Source: Streptomyces sp. 1-11
Lineage (GTDB): Bacteria; Actinomycetota; Actinomycetes; Streptomycetales; Streptomycetaceae
Direction: 5' to 3'
Assembly: GCF_007176755.1 (NCBI RefSeq)
Contig: NZ_BJTV01000009.1
Span: forward strand, 124,001 to 188,000
Length of the DNA: 64,000 nt
Part shown: positions 25,823-33,742 of the stretch, one piece after another
How the letters are laid out: every line of letters begins with the position of its first letter
How positions within the stretch are numbered: the stretch's first letter is position 1
Notes under the pieces: generated by a model
The model's input: the letters and a program-made list of their open reading frames with translations, nothing else
Database searches by the model: none
What the model was told of the DNA's origin: nothing
Position numbers and translations under genes: made by a program

Positions 25823-28285
25823 ATGGAACCTGCCGGACCGGGCCGCGACGCGTCGACGCCCGCGGCGTCGCGCGATCCCCTCGACGCCTCCACCGACGCG
25901 GTGGCGGTGCTGTCCGCCGACGGCGTCGTGACCGGCTGGTCCCGCGGCGCCGAAGCGCTGCTCGGTCATCGCGCGGCGGACGTCGTCGGCCGTTCCGCCG
26001 CCCGCCTGCTGGCCGGTCCCGGGGACCCGGCCCGGGCGGCCGCCGTCGCGCGGCACTGCCGTGCCGGGATGGGCTGGAACGGCCGGATCCGGCTGCGCCA
26101 CCGCGACGGCCGCGGCCTCGACCTCGACGTCCGGGTCTCGGCGCCCTTCCGGATCCGCGACGAGGAGTGCTTCCTGGTCTCCGCGCGTGAGGAGCGGACG
26201 CGGTGGTCCGTGGGCCAGTCCGTCCTCGACGGGTTCCTGACCCGTTCGCCGGTCGGCATGGGCGTCATGGACCTGGGCCTGCGCTGTGTGTGGCTCAACG
26301 ACACGCTGGAACGGTTCGGCGGTGTGCCGCGGGAGCAGCGACTGGGGCACCGGCTGAGCGAACTGCTGCCCGGTCTGCAGGCCGAGGTCCTGGAGGGGCG
26401 GATGCGCAAGGTGCTGGCGACGGGGGAGCCGGTGACCGACTACGAGTACGTGGGCTGGAGCTGGGCCGATCCCAACCGGCAGCACGCCTACTCGACGTCC
26501 TTCTTCCCGCTGGTCGACGCCGAGGGCGCCCGTAACGGCGTCTGCTACATGGTCCAGGACGTCACCGAGCGGTGGAACGCCCGCCGGCTGCTGTCCCTGG
26601 TGAGCGAGGCCGGCACCAGTATCGGCAGGACCCTGGACGTGCCGGCCACCGCGCAGGAACTGGCCGACTTCGCGGTCCCGCGGTTCGCGGACCTCGTCGT
26701 CGTCGACCTCCTGGAGCCCGTGCTCGGCGCCGAGGGCCGCGGCGCCCGGGAGGCGGGCGCCGGCCGGGCGGGCGGGCCGCCGGCGATGCGCCGCGCGGGC
26801 CTGCGGTCGGTGCGCGAGGGCTGCCCCGAGGCGGTGGCCGGGGCCGAGGAGGAGGTGTGCTTCCTGCCGCCGCCCGGCGACGGGAACCTGCTGATCAGCG
26901 GTGAGCCGGTGCTGGTCCCGGTCATCGACCCGGCGGACCCCGCCTGGCGTGCCGGGGCGCCGGTCCGGGCGGACCGGCTGCGCCGGTTCGGCCTGCACAG
27001 CCTCATCTCCGTGCCGATGCGGGCCCGCGACACCGTCCTCGGCCTCGCCAGCTTCTTCCGCTCGGTCAACCCGGTGCCGTTCGGCCCCGACGACGTACTG
27101 GTGGCCCGGGAACTGGTGGAGCGGGCGGCGCTCTGCGTGGACAACGCACGCCGGTACACCCGGGAGCACACCGCATCGGTCACCCTGCAGCGCAGCCTGC
27201 TGCCGGACGTGGTCAGCGGCGGCACGGCGGTCGACGTCGCCTCCTGCTACCGGCCGGCGGACGCGTCGGGCGGGGCCGGCGGCGACTGGTTCGACGTGAT
27301 CCCGCTGTCCGGGGCCCGGGTGGGGCTCGTCGTCGGCGACGTGGTGGGGCACGGCATCTCCGCGGCGGCGAGCATGGGCCGGCTGCGCACGGCCGTCCAG
27401 ACCCTCGCCGCGATGGAGATGCCCCCCGACGAACTGCTGGCCCATCTCGACGACCTGGTGCTGCGGCTGAGCGAGGAGGAGTCCGGACGCGACCAGGACA
27501 GCCGCAGCACGGTCACCTTCATCGGCGCGACCTGCCTCTACGCCGTCTACGACCCGGTCGGCGGCCGGTGCACGATGGCCCGGGCCGGGCATCCGCCGCC
27601 CGTCGTCGTCCCGCCGGACGGGCCCGCCCGTTTCCCGGACGTCGCGGCCGGACCGCCCCTGGGACTGGGCGACATGGCCTTCGAGTCCGCCGAGTTCGTC
27701 CTCCCCGAGAACAGCCTCCTCGGCCTCTACACCAACGGCCTCATCGAGGGCGCCGACCACGACATGGAGGCCGGCATGGGCCGGCTCGCCCAGGTGCTCG
27801 CCAGGTCCGGGGCCGGCCTCGACACCCTGTGCGCGTCCGCCGTGCGGCGGCTGGTGCCCACGCCCCAGCCGGACGACGTCGCCCTGCTGCTGGCGCGCAC
27901 CCATGCCCTGGGCGCGGACCGGGTCGCCTCGTGGGACGTGCCCGCCGAACCGGCCGCCGTGGGGCGTGCCCGCGCCGAGGCGACCCGCCGGATGACGGAC
28001 TGGGGCCTGGGCGAGCTGGCCATGACGACCGAACTCATCGTCAGCGAACTGGTCACCAACGCGATCCGCTACGCCCGCTCTCCCATCCGGCTACGGCTGG
28101 TCCGCGGCACCCGGCTGACCTGCGAGGTCAGCGACGCCAGCAACACCGCCCCCCGGCTGCGGCACGCCCGCAGCACGGACGAGGGCGGACGCGGGCTGTT
28201 CCTGGTGGCCCGGCTCGCCCACCAGTGGGGGGCCCGTCACGAGGCCGACGGAAAGGTCATCTGGGCCGAGCAGGAGATCCCGTGA
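25823..28285 (+). CDS. PAS-PAS-GAF-SpoIIE phosphatase fused to an RsbW-like ATPase domain
   Basis: ATG 25823 is chosen over ATG 25799 because GGAGGTCGAACCG precedes it. The 820 residues carry PAS (about 20-125), PAS (about 140-265), GAF (about 275-445), SpoIIE phosphatase (about 460-690, with GGDWFDV and GDVVGHGISAA) and a C-terminal HATPase (about 700-820, with ELIVSELVTNAIRYA and GGRGLFLV). Combining an anti-sigma-type kinase with the opposing phosphatase in one chain is typical of actinobacterial partner-switching regulators. Its last ~195 bases lie antisense to the acyl-CoA oxidase gene. Confidence 0.9.
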   Translation: MEPAGPGRDASTPAASRDPLDASTDAVAVLSADGVVTGWSRGAEALLGHRAADVVGRSAARLLAGPGDPARAAAVARHCRAGMGWNGRIRLRHRDGRGLDLDVRVSAPFRIRDEECFLVSAREERTRWSVGQSVLDGFLTRSPVGMGVMDLGLRCVWLNDTLERFGGVPREQRLGHRLSELLPGLQAEVLEGRMRKVLATGEPVTDYEYVGWSWADPNRQHAYSTSFFPLVDAEGARNGVCYMVQDVTERWNARRLLSLVSEAGTSIGRTLDVPATAQELADFAVPRFADLVVVDLLEPVLGAEGRGAREAGAGRAGGPPAMRRAGLRSVREGCPEAVAGAEEEVCFLPPPGDGNLLISGEPVLVPVIDPADPAWRAGAPVRADRLRRFGLHSLISVPMRARDTVLGLASFFRSVNPVPFGPDDVLVARELVERAALCVDNARRYTREHTASVTLQRSLLPDVVSGGTAVDVASCYRPADASGGAGGDWFDVIPLSGARVGLVVGDVVGHGISAAASMGRLRTAVQTLAAMEMPPDELLAHLDDLVLRLSEEESGRDQDSRSTVTFIGATCLYAVYDPVGGRCTMARAGHPPPVVVPPDGPARFPDVAAGPPLGLGDMAFESAEFVLPENSLLGLYTNGLIEGADHDMEAGMGRLAQVLARSGAGLDTLCASAVRRLVPTPQPDDVALLLARTHALGADRVASWDVPAEPAAVGRARAEATRRMTDWGLGELAMTTELIVSELVTNAIRYARSPIRLRLVRGTRLTCEVSDASNTAPRLRHARSTDEGGRGLFLVARLAHQWGARHEADGKVIWAEQEIP

Positions 28286-30163
28286 CAGCGGCCGGCCGTG
28301 GCCGTCGTCGGAGTGGTCGGTGCAGTGGTCGGCGAGCGAGGCGGGGCCCGGGCCGGCCATCGGGATGGCGTCCAGGTACTCCCGGGGCAGGTCGAACGCC
28401 TCGACCAGGTCGCTCATGCGCGGCGCCAGGTCGCGCAGGAGGTCGTCGAGGAGCTGGGGGAGGGCGCGGACCTGGTCGCCGGAGAGGTGGCCGTCGGCCA
28501 GCAGGTCGCCGGTGAACTCGCCTATCTGCGCCAGCAGGAACAACCGGCACAGCCGCTCCAGCAGTTCGCCCGCCCCGGGGCGGCGCGCCCGGGCCACCGC
28601 GGCCAGGAAGGCGTCGGCCGCCTGCAGCCGGGCGTGCACCGAGACCATCTCGAGGGCGGCCGAGGAGGCGCCGTTCCACCGCTCCACCGGGTCGCCCGAG
28701 GGTCCCCGGCGCAGTGCGGCCCTGGCCCGGTCCTGCCAGACGGCCTCGGCCCGGGCCAGCAGCCCGCGCAGGTGCCGGAGGTCCGCCAGCCGCTCGACGC
28801 CGCCGGGGGGTTCGGGCTCCTGGCGGGGCGGCTGGTGCTCGAAGAGCATCTCGGCGGCCGCCTTCACCCAGATCACCAGGTTGTCGCCCTCGGCGGTGAT
28901 GGTGCCCTCGATGTACTGCGGGAACTCCGACAGGCCGTTGGCGGCGAACAGGCCCTGCGCGCCGCAGCGTTCCCGGCACTCGACCGTGATGTCCCGGGCC
29001 TGCCAGGTGATCCAGCCCTTGGCCACGGCCACCAGCCGCTCGGCCGCCGCCCGCTCCCCGGCGTCACCGGCGGTGCGCCCGAAGGCCCAGCGGGCGAGCG
29101 CCGCCCGGTGCAGGAAGGTCATGGCGTAGGCCGTGGCGATGCCCTTCAGCAGCCGCCCGTGGTGCGAGCGGTGGGCGTTGACCGGGACGCGCTCGCCCGC
29201 CCGCGGCCCGCTGACCAGCCGGTTTTCGCCGTGGCGCACGGCTATCGCGAGCGCCGCCCGGGTAGCGCCGACGGCGGCGCCGCTCATGCACAGCTTGCCC
29301 ATGGTGACCCTGCCGATCGAATGCAGGAACCGCTTGCGCCGGTTGCCGAGAGAGCTGTGCAGCCGGCCCTCGGCGTCCAGCCGGCCGTGCTCGGACTCCA
29401 GCAGGGCCTCGCGCGGCAGCGCCACCCGGTCGAACGCGGTCAGGCAGTGGTCCACCGGGGCCCCGGTGCGCATCGGCAGCCGGCGGACCCGGACGCCCGG
29501 CAGCAGCCCCCGCTCGTCGCTCAGCGGGGTGAGGAACAGGAAGACGCCCTCGTCCCGGCCCTCGACCAGGAGGCGGGCGGCGACCACGGCGCTCTTCGGA
29601 CCGCCCGTCATGCTGGTGTTGGGCATGAACTTCTGCGCGCCGGCGTGCGGGGTGCTGAGCACGAACCCGCCGGTCGCCGGGTCCAGTTCGGCGGTGGTCT
29701 CCAGCGCCGAGGCGTCGTTGCCGTGGTCCAGCTCGGTGCACAGAAACGTTCCGGTGCGCCGCAGCGCGGTGAAGTCGGACAGGTCCCGGCGCCCGGCGCC
29801 CCCGTGGTCGAGCAGGCTGCCGAGGAAGAGGTTGTAGTGGATGCTCGCCACCGTGCACAGGCCCCCGCCGCCGTCCACGATCGCCGCCCACTCGTGCAGC
29901 GCCGCCAGCGACTCGGGGTCGTCCGCGAGCCGTTCGGCGCCTCCGGCCGTGTCGTTCACCAGCCGCAGCCACTCGTAGGAGAGTGCGGCGCGCTCGGCGG
30001 CGCCGAGTCCGGGGCGGTGCCGGAAGGTGTCCTTGGCGATGAGGTCGCGCCACATCCCGTGGGCGCGCTCGCGGTCGTCGCCGAAGAGGAGCCGGGTCAA
30101 CTCGCCGCGCTCCCCGAGCTCCGGCGGAGAGGGGACATGTACCTGGGACGTCAAAAGGGTCAT
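28091..30163 (-). CDS. aco: Acyl-CoA oxidase of an avenolide-type hormone locus
   Basis: ATG 30163 gives 690 residues of the acyl-CoA oxidase family: CTELDHGNDASALETTAELDP, then KFMPNTSMTGGPKSAVVAARL, LFLTPLSDERGLLPGV, and ECRERCGAQGLFAANGLSEFPQYIEGTITAEGDN split across the FAD/substrate region. In S. avermitilis, Aco introduces the alpha,beta double bond of avenolide. The gene is divergent from the receptor gene, with an autoregulator-type site 52-77 bases upstream. Its final ~64 codons run through the end of the SpoIIE gene on the other strand, so the natural stop may have been lost. Confidence 0.88.
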   Translation of the reverse strand: MTLLTSQVHVPSPPELGERGELTRLLFGDDRERAHGMWRDLIAKDTFRHRPGLGAAERAALSYEWLRLVNDTAGGAERLADDPESLAALHEWAAIVDGGGGLCTVASIHYNLFLGSLLDHGGAGRRDLSDFTALRRTGTFLCTELDHGNDASALETTAELDPATGGFVLSTPHAGAQKFMPNTSMTGGPKSAVVAARLLVEGRDEGVFLFLTPLSDERGLLPGVRVRRLPMRTGAPVDHCLTAFDRVALPREALLESEHGRLDAEGRLHSSLGNRRKRFLHSIGRVTMGKLCMSGAAVGATRAALAIAVRHGENRLVSGPRAGERVPVNAHRSHHGRLLKGIATAYAMTFLHRAALARWAFGRTAGDAGERAAAERLVAVAKGWITWQARDITVECRERCGAQGLFAANGLSEFPQYIEGTITAEGDNLVIWVKAAAEMLFEHQPPRQEPEPPGGVERLADLRHLRGLLARAEAVWQDRARAALRRGPSGDPVERWNGASSAALEMVSVHARLQAADAFLAAVARARRPGAGELLERLCRLFLLAQIGEFTGDLLADGHLSGDQVRALPQLLDDLLRDLAPRMSDLVEAFDLPREYLDAIPMAGPGPASLADHCTDHSDDGHGRPLSRDLLLGPDDLSVGLVTGPPLVGEPGHQEQPASALVRAAGVPQPGGGVAGVADLAGQPGAADQP

Positions 30164-30214
30164 GACCCTCTCCCGTGGTCGCAGATCCGGCAGGGTGGGT
30201 TGCGCAGGGTCAGA

Positions 30215-30240
30215 AGATACGGACCTCCCGGTTTGCTTAT
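30215..30240. promoter_or_regulatory. Autoregulatory element (ARE)-like site in the oxidase promoter
   Basis: GATACGGACCT followed by CGGTTTGCTT matches the gamma-butyrolactone/butenolide receptor operator form, with GATAC-N9-GGTTT at 30216-30234. It is 52-77 bases upstream of the acyl-CoA oxidase start, so the receptor likely represses that gene. Confidence 0.75.
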
Positions 30241-30393
30241 CAAGCCAAGTTTCTGCCAACGCTGGCCGAACGGGGGTGCTTTGTAAACCTCCCGGAGCGC
30301 CACCTCGGGGGGGACGCCCGTCACTCCCGCGGGCGGCCGGCTTCCCCCGGGGCGGCCGGCTTCCCCGTGCGGGCCGGGCCGGGCGGGGCATTG

Positions 30394-30419
30394 AGATACC
30401 GGGCGACAGGTTTTATCGT
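30394..30419. promoter_or_regulatory. Third, weaker ARE-like site in the middle of the divergent gap
   Basis: GATAC (30395-30399), nine bases, then GGTTT (30409-30413) has the same spacing as the flanking sites, but the inner bases differ. It may be a secondary receptor site or a decayed one. Confidence 0.5.
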
Positions 30420-30504
30420 GGCGTCGGCGACGGCCCGGGGAGCCCCGCGCACCCGGTGAGGGGGAGGCATCCATATGGTTGAAAGGCCATCTTCCGGGGT
30501 GGCA

Positions 30505-30530
30505 CGATACGTACCTGTCGGTTTCTTTTC
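30505..30530. promoter_or_regulatory. ARE-like site in the receptor promoter
   Basis: GATACGTACCT followed by CGGTTTCTTT (GATAC-N9-GGTTT at 30506-30524) lies 41-66 bases upstream of the receptor start. The match to known receptor operators is close and implies autorepression. Confidence 0.78.
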
Positions 30531-30570
30531 GTGGCCGACCGGTCCGTGAAGCCAGTGCGGAGGATAGGCC

Positions 30571-31254
30571 GTGGCCCTGCAGGAACGAGCGATCAGGACG
30601 AGACGCAACATCCTGGTGGCGGCCGCCGAGGTGTTCGCCGACGTCGGCTACGAGGCCGCGACCATCTCGGAGATCCTCCAGCGGGCGAACGTCACCAAGG
30701 GCGCCCTCTACTTCCACTTCGCCTCGAAGGAGCAGCTCGCCCAGGCGGTGCTGACCGACCAGCTCAAGTCGGTGCCGGAATCGCCGCCGCGGCAAGTGGT
30801 GCTCCAGGAAGGGCTGGACGCGGGCTTCCTCCTCGCCCACCTGCTGGGCTCGGGGGATCCCCTGGTGCGCGGCAGCATCCGCCTCACCGTGGACCAGGGC
30901 TCACCGCACGACGGCCTGGACCGGAGGGTGCCGATGGCCTCCTGGGTCGACTACAACGCGACGCTGCTGGAACGGGCGAAGGCGAACGGGGAGCTGCTGC
31001 CCCAGGTCGACGTCCAGTCCGCGGCGAAGGCGTTCGTGGCCGCGTTCACCGGGGCGCAGGTGCTCTCCAAGATCATGAACGACCACGCCGACCTGATGGA
31101 GCGGGTGGTCGACCTCTACCGGCACCTGATGACCAGCATCGCGGTCCCCGCGGTCCTGGTGCGCCTGGACATGTCGCTCGACCGGGGCCGACGCGTCCAC
31201 GAAGAGGCCATGGAACTGCGCGGGGAACCGGTGAAGGCCCCGGCCGCCGGCTGA
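30571..31254 (+). CDS. avaR1: Butenolide/gamma-butyrolactone autoregulator receptor (AvaR1-like)
   Basis: GTG 30571 behind GGAGGATAGG gives 227 residues. The N-terminus QERAIRTRRNILVAAAEVF and helix-turn-helix SEILQRANVTKGALYFHFASKEQLAQAVL are those of ArpA/ScbR/AvaR receptors. A Trp near residue 125 (VPMASWVDYN) matches the conserved ligand-pocket Trp. It sits between an acyl-CoA oxidase and a P450 gene, exactly as AvaR1 does in the avenolide locus, and its own promoter has a receptor-type operator. It would release DNA when the hormone binds. Confidence 0.88.
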   Translation: MALQERAIRTRRNILVAAAEVFADVGYEAATISEILQRANVTKGALYFHFASKEQLAQAVLTDQLKSVPESPPRQVVLQEGLDAGFLLAHLLGSGDPLVRGSIRLTVDQGSPHDGLDRRVPMASWVDYNATLLERAKANGELLPQVDVQSAAKAFVAAFTGAQVLSKIMNDHADLMERVVDLYRHLMTSIAVPAVLVRLDMSLDRGRRVHEEAMELRGEPVKAPAAG

Positions 31255-31402
31255 ACGGAGGGCTTCCGCCGGGCACGGCCGCCGGCCCCCTCCCGGACAC
31301 CGGGGGGTGCGGGCGCCCTCCGGCGCGCGGAAGCGGACATCGCTTCCATGGGCACGTCGCCACGCAACAACGTGATGCAGGACCGACCCAGGGAGCACAC
31401 CG

Positions 31403-32641
31403 ATGGAACAGACCGCCTGCCCTTACGCCTTGGACCTGTTGGGCGGGGACCACATGGGCGAGGCCGCGACGCTGCGCGCCCAGGGCCCCGCGGTACAGGT
31501 CGAGTTGCCCGGCGGGGTCCTCGCCTGGGCCGTCGTGCGGCAGACGTACGTGGAGCGGCTGCTGACCGACCCGCGCGTCTCGCGCAGCGCGCGCCTGCAC
31601 TGGCCGCCGTTCGTCGCGGGCGAGATCACCGAGGAGTGGCCGCTCTACCCGTGGGTGGCGAACGAGAACATGCTGTTCGCCTACGGGGAGCACCACACCA
31701 GGCTGCGCCGGCTGATGGCCGGCGCCTTCACCGCGCGGCGCTCCGAGGCGCTGCGGCCCCGCGTGCGGGAACTGTCGGCCGAACTGCTCGGCGAACTGGC
31801 CGCGCTGCCGCCCGGCGCCCCGGTCGACCTGCGCACCGCCTACGCCGAGGTGCTGCCGCTGCGGGTCATCTGCGAGCTGTTCGGCGTGCCGCGCGGCGCG
31901 GAGACGGACGCCCTGTCCGCAGCGCTGAGCACCGTGTTCAGCTCCACCGTGCCCGCCGCCGAGATGGAGGCCGCCCGGCTGGAGGCCTTCGGGCGGCTCG
32001 CCGCACTGGTCGAGGCCAAGCGGGAACGGCCGGGCGACGACCTCACCAGTTCGCTGATCGCGGCCCGGGACCAGGGTGACCGGCTCACCGAGGACGAACT
32101 GCTCGGCTCCCTCTTCATGTTCATCGCCGCCGGCCAGGACACCACCGCCACCCTCATCACCAACGCGGCCGGCGCCCTGCTCACCCACCCCGCACAACTG
32201 GCGCACGTGCGCGCGGGCCGCGCCGGCTGGCCGGACGTGGTCGCCGAGACCATGCGCGTGCACACGCCCGGCGCCTACGCCCCGATGCGCTTCGCCGTGG
32301 AGGACATCGACCTGGACGGGGTGCGGATCCGCAAGGGCGACTGCATCCTCGTCAACTTCGCGGCGGGCGGCCACGAGACCGAGCGGCACGGGCCGGACGC
32401 GGACCGCTTCGACCTGCTGCGCGAGCGCGACCGGGACATCCTCGGCTTCGGCCACGGACCGCACCGCTGCCTGGGTGCGCCGCTCGGGGAGATCGAGGCG
32501 GCCTCCGCGCTCTCCCGGCTCTTCGAGATGTTCCCGGACGTGCGACTCGCCTGTCCGCCCGAGGAGTTGGCGCCGCTGCCGACGTTCATGCTGAACGGCT
32601 ACCGGTCGCTGCCCGTCCTGCTGCGCCCGCAGGCCTCCTGA
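31403..32641 (+). CDS. cyp17: Cytochrome P450 of the avenolide-type hormone locus (Cyp17-like)
   Basis: The 412 residues are fully canonical: I-helix AGQDTT, ExxR in VAETMRVHTPG and heme loop FGHGPHRCLGAP. It follows the receptor gene after 148 bases and is closed by a hairpin. In S. avermitilis the P450 Cyp17 hydroxylates the avenolide precursor at the branch carbon; the matching neighbourhood suggests the same role here. A gene for an AfsA-type butyrolactone synthase, which avenolide-type hormones do not need, is absent. Confidence 0.88.
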   Translation: MEQTACPYALDLLGGDHMGEAATLRAQGPAVQVELPGGVLAWAVVRQTYVERLLTDPRVSRSARLHWPPFVAGEITEEWPLYPWVANENMLFAYGEHHTRLRRLMAGAFTARRSEALRPRVRELSAELLGELAALPPGAPVDLRTAYAEVLPLRVICELFGVPRGAETDALSAALSTVFSSTVPAAEMEAARLEAFGRLAALVEAKRERPGDDLTSSLIAARDQGDRLTEDELLGSLFMFIAAGQDTTATLITNAAGALLTHPAQLAHVRAGRAGWPDVVAETMRVHTPGAYAPMRFAVEDIDLDGVRIRKGDCILVNFAAGGHETERHGPDADRFDLLRERDRDILGFGHGPHRCLGAPLGEIEAASALSRLFEMFPDVRLACPPEELAPLPTFMLNGYRSLPVLLRPQAS

Positions 32642-32664
32642 ACACGCGCCGGCGCCCGCCGGAC

Positions 32665-32691
32665 GTCCGCCGCCCGCCCCGGGCGGCGGAC
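32665..32691 (+). terminator. Hairpin after the hormone-locus P450
   Basis: A perfect 11-bp GC stem (32665-32675 with 32681-32691) and 5-base loop start 24 bases after the P450 stop. Confidence 0.7.
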
Positions 32692-32829
32692 ACCTCCCGC
32701 CGCCGCGGCCGGCCGCACACGCGGTTCAGCCCGTCACCGGCCCGGCGAACTCGTCGGCGCGGCGCAGCCGTTGGCGAGTCCGCACCGGGTTTTCGTCCCG
32801 GCCCCACGCCGGGCCTTGCCGTGCCCGTC

Positions 32830-32863
32830 CCCCGTAAACATACTGAACGTGCGGTTTACGGGG
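32830..32863. promoter_or_regulatory. ARE-like operator with perfect 10-bp arms upstream of the second receptor-like gene
   Basis: CCCCGTAAAC (32830-32839) and GTTTACGGGG (32854-32863) are perfect complements around 14 bases. The site also contains CATAC-N9-GGTTT (32839-32857), the same core spacing as the three sites near the first receptor gene. It lies 45-78 bases upstream of the TetR start. Confidence 0.75.
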
Positions 32864-32907
32864 CTCGGGAGAGGCCTGCCTCCGCGCCGGCCCAGGAGGA
32901 GGGCGTC

Positions 32908-33555
32908 ATGGTCCAGCAGGCACGGGCGGCACGCACCCGGCAGGCCCTGATCCGCGCGGCGGCGGAGGCCTTCGCCCACGACGGCTACGCCCGCGCCTCC
33001 CTGCCCGCGATCAGCGGACGGGCCGGGGTCAGCGCCGGCGCGCTGCACTTCCACTTCCCCAGCAAGGACGCCCTCGCCCGCGAGATCGAGGGCGCCGCCG
33101 CCTGCTCGGTGCGGGAGTTGGCCGAGTGCGCACGGTCCGCGGAGTCCGGGGCGGCGGGGACGCTGGTCGCCGCGATCCGCCGGCTGGTGACGGCCCTGGC
33201 CGCCGACCCGGTGGTGCGCGCCGGATTCGTGCTGAGCGCCGACCCCGCGCGGGGCGACGGGACGGCGGTGCTGGACACCTGGCACGACTGGGTGCGCGAC
33301 ACCGCCCGGCAGGCCCATGAGGCGGGGGAACTGCGCGCCGGCGTCTCACCCGAGGGCGTGGCCACGGTCGTGGTCGCGGCGACGGTGGGCTTCGAGCGGC
33401 TCGGGGGGCCGGGGCGCGACCCGGAGTCGGAGGAGCGCATGCTGGAGTTCTGGACCTGCCTGCTGCCCCGGCTGACCGCCGCCGCGCCCGCCCGGATGCC
33501 GGCCGGCGAGCCGGTCGCCGTCCGGGGCGCCGGAAACAGCATGGCTGGTCTGTAG
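32908..33555 (+). CDS. Second receptor-like TetR-family regulator (AvaR2/pseudo-receptor type)
   Basis: ATG 32908 behind AGGAGGAGGG gives 215 residues. ARTRQALIRAAAEAFAHDGY and RAGVSAGALHFHFPSKDALA form an ArpA/ScbR-type DNA-binding domain, but the effector domain diverges from that of the upstream receptor. In S. avermitilis a second homologue, AvaR2, lies close to AvaR1. The operator in its promoter suggests cross-regulation by the first receptor or itself. Whether it binds a butenolide or an antibiotic, as pseudo-receptors do, cannot be told. Confidence 0.8.
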   Translation: MVQQARAARTRQALIRAAAEAFAHDGYARASLPAISGRAGVSAGALHFHFPSKDALAREIEGAAACSVRELAECARSAESGAAGTLVAAIRRLVTALAADPVVRAGFVLSADPARGDGTAVLDTWHDWVRDTARQAHEAGELRAGVSPEGVATVVVAATVGFERLGGPGRDPESEERMLEFWTCLLPRLTAAAPARMPAGEPVAVRGAGNSMAGL

Positions 33556-33742
33556 CCGGCCGTTCCCCGTCGTCGCGCGTCCTCGCGCGTCGTCGCTCAT
33601 CGTTCCGCGCCGGACGCACCACGAGCGCCCCGCGGCGCGCGCCGAGCCGGCATTGGCCTACCCCGCCGCACGGGCCGCCTGACGGCGAACCGTCCGTGCC
33701 CCCCGCCCCCGAGCTGCGTAACCACGCCCTGCGGGGTACCCG

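Noticed and set aside
24614..27904. An open frame of about 1,100 codons on the minus strand across both SpoIIE genes
   Set aside because: It is antisense to conserved PAS, GAF and PP2C domains on one side and frame-shifted from them on the other; the residue mix (Gly/Ala/Arg/Val/Gln) is GC-frame noise.
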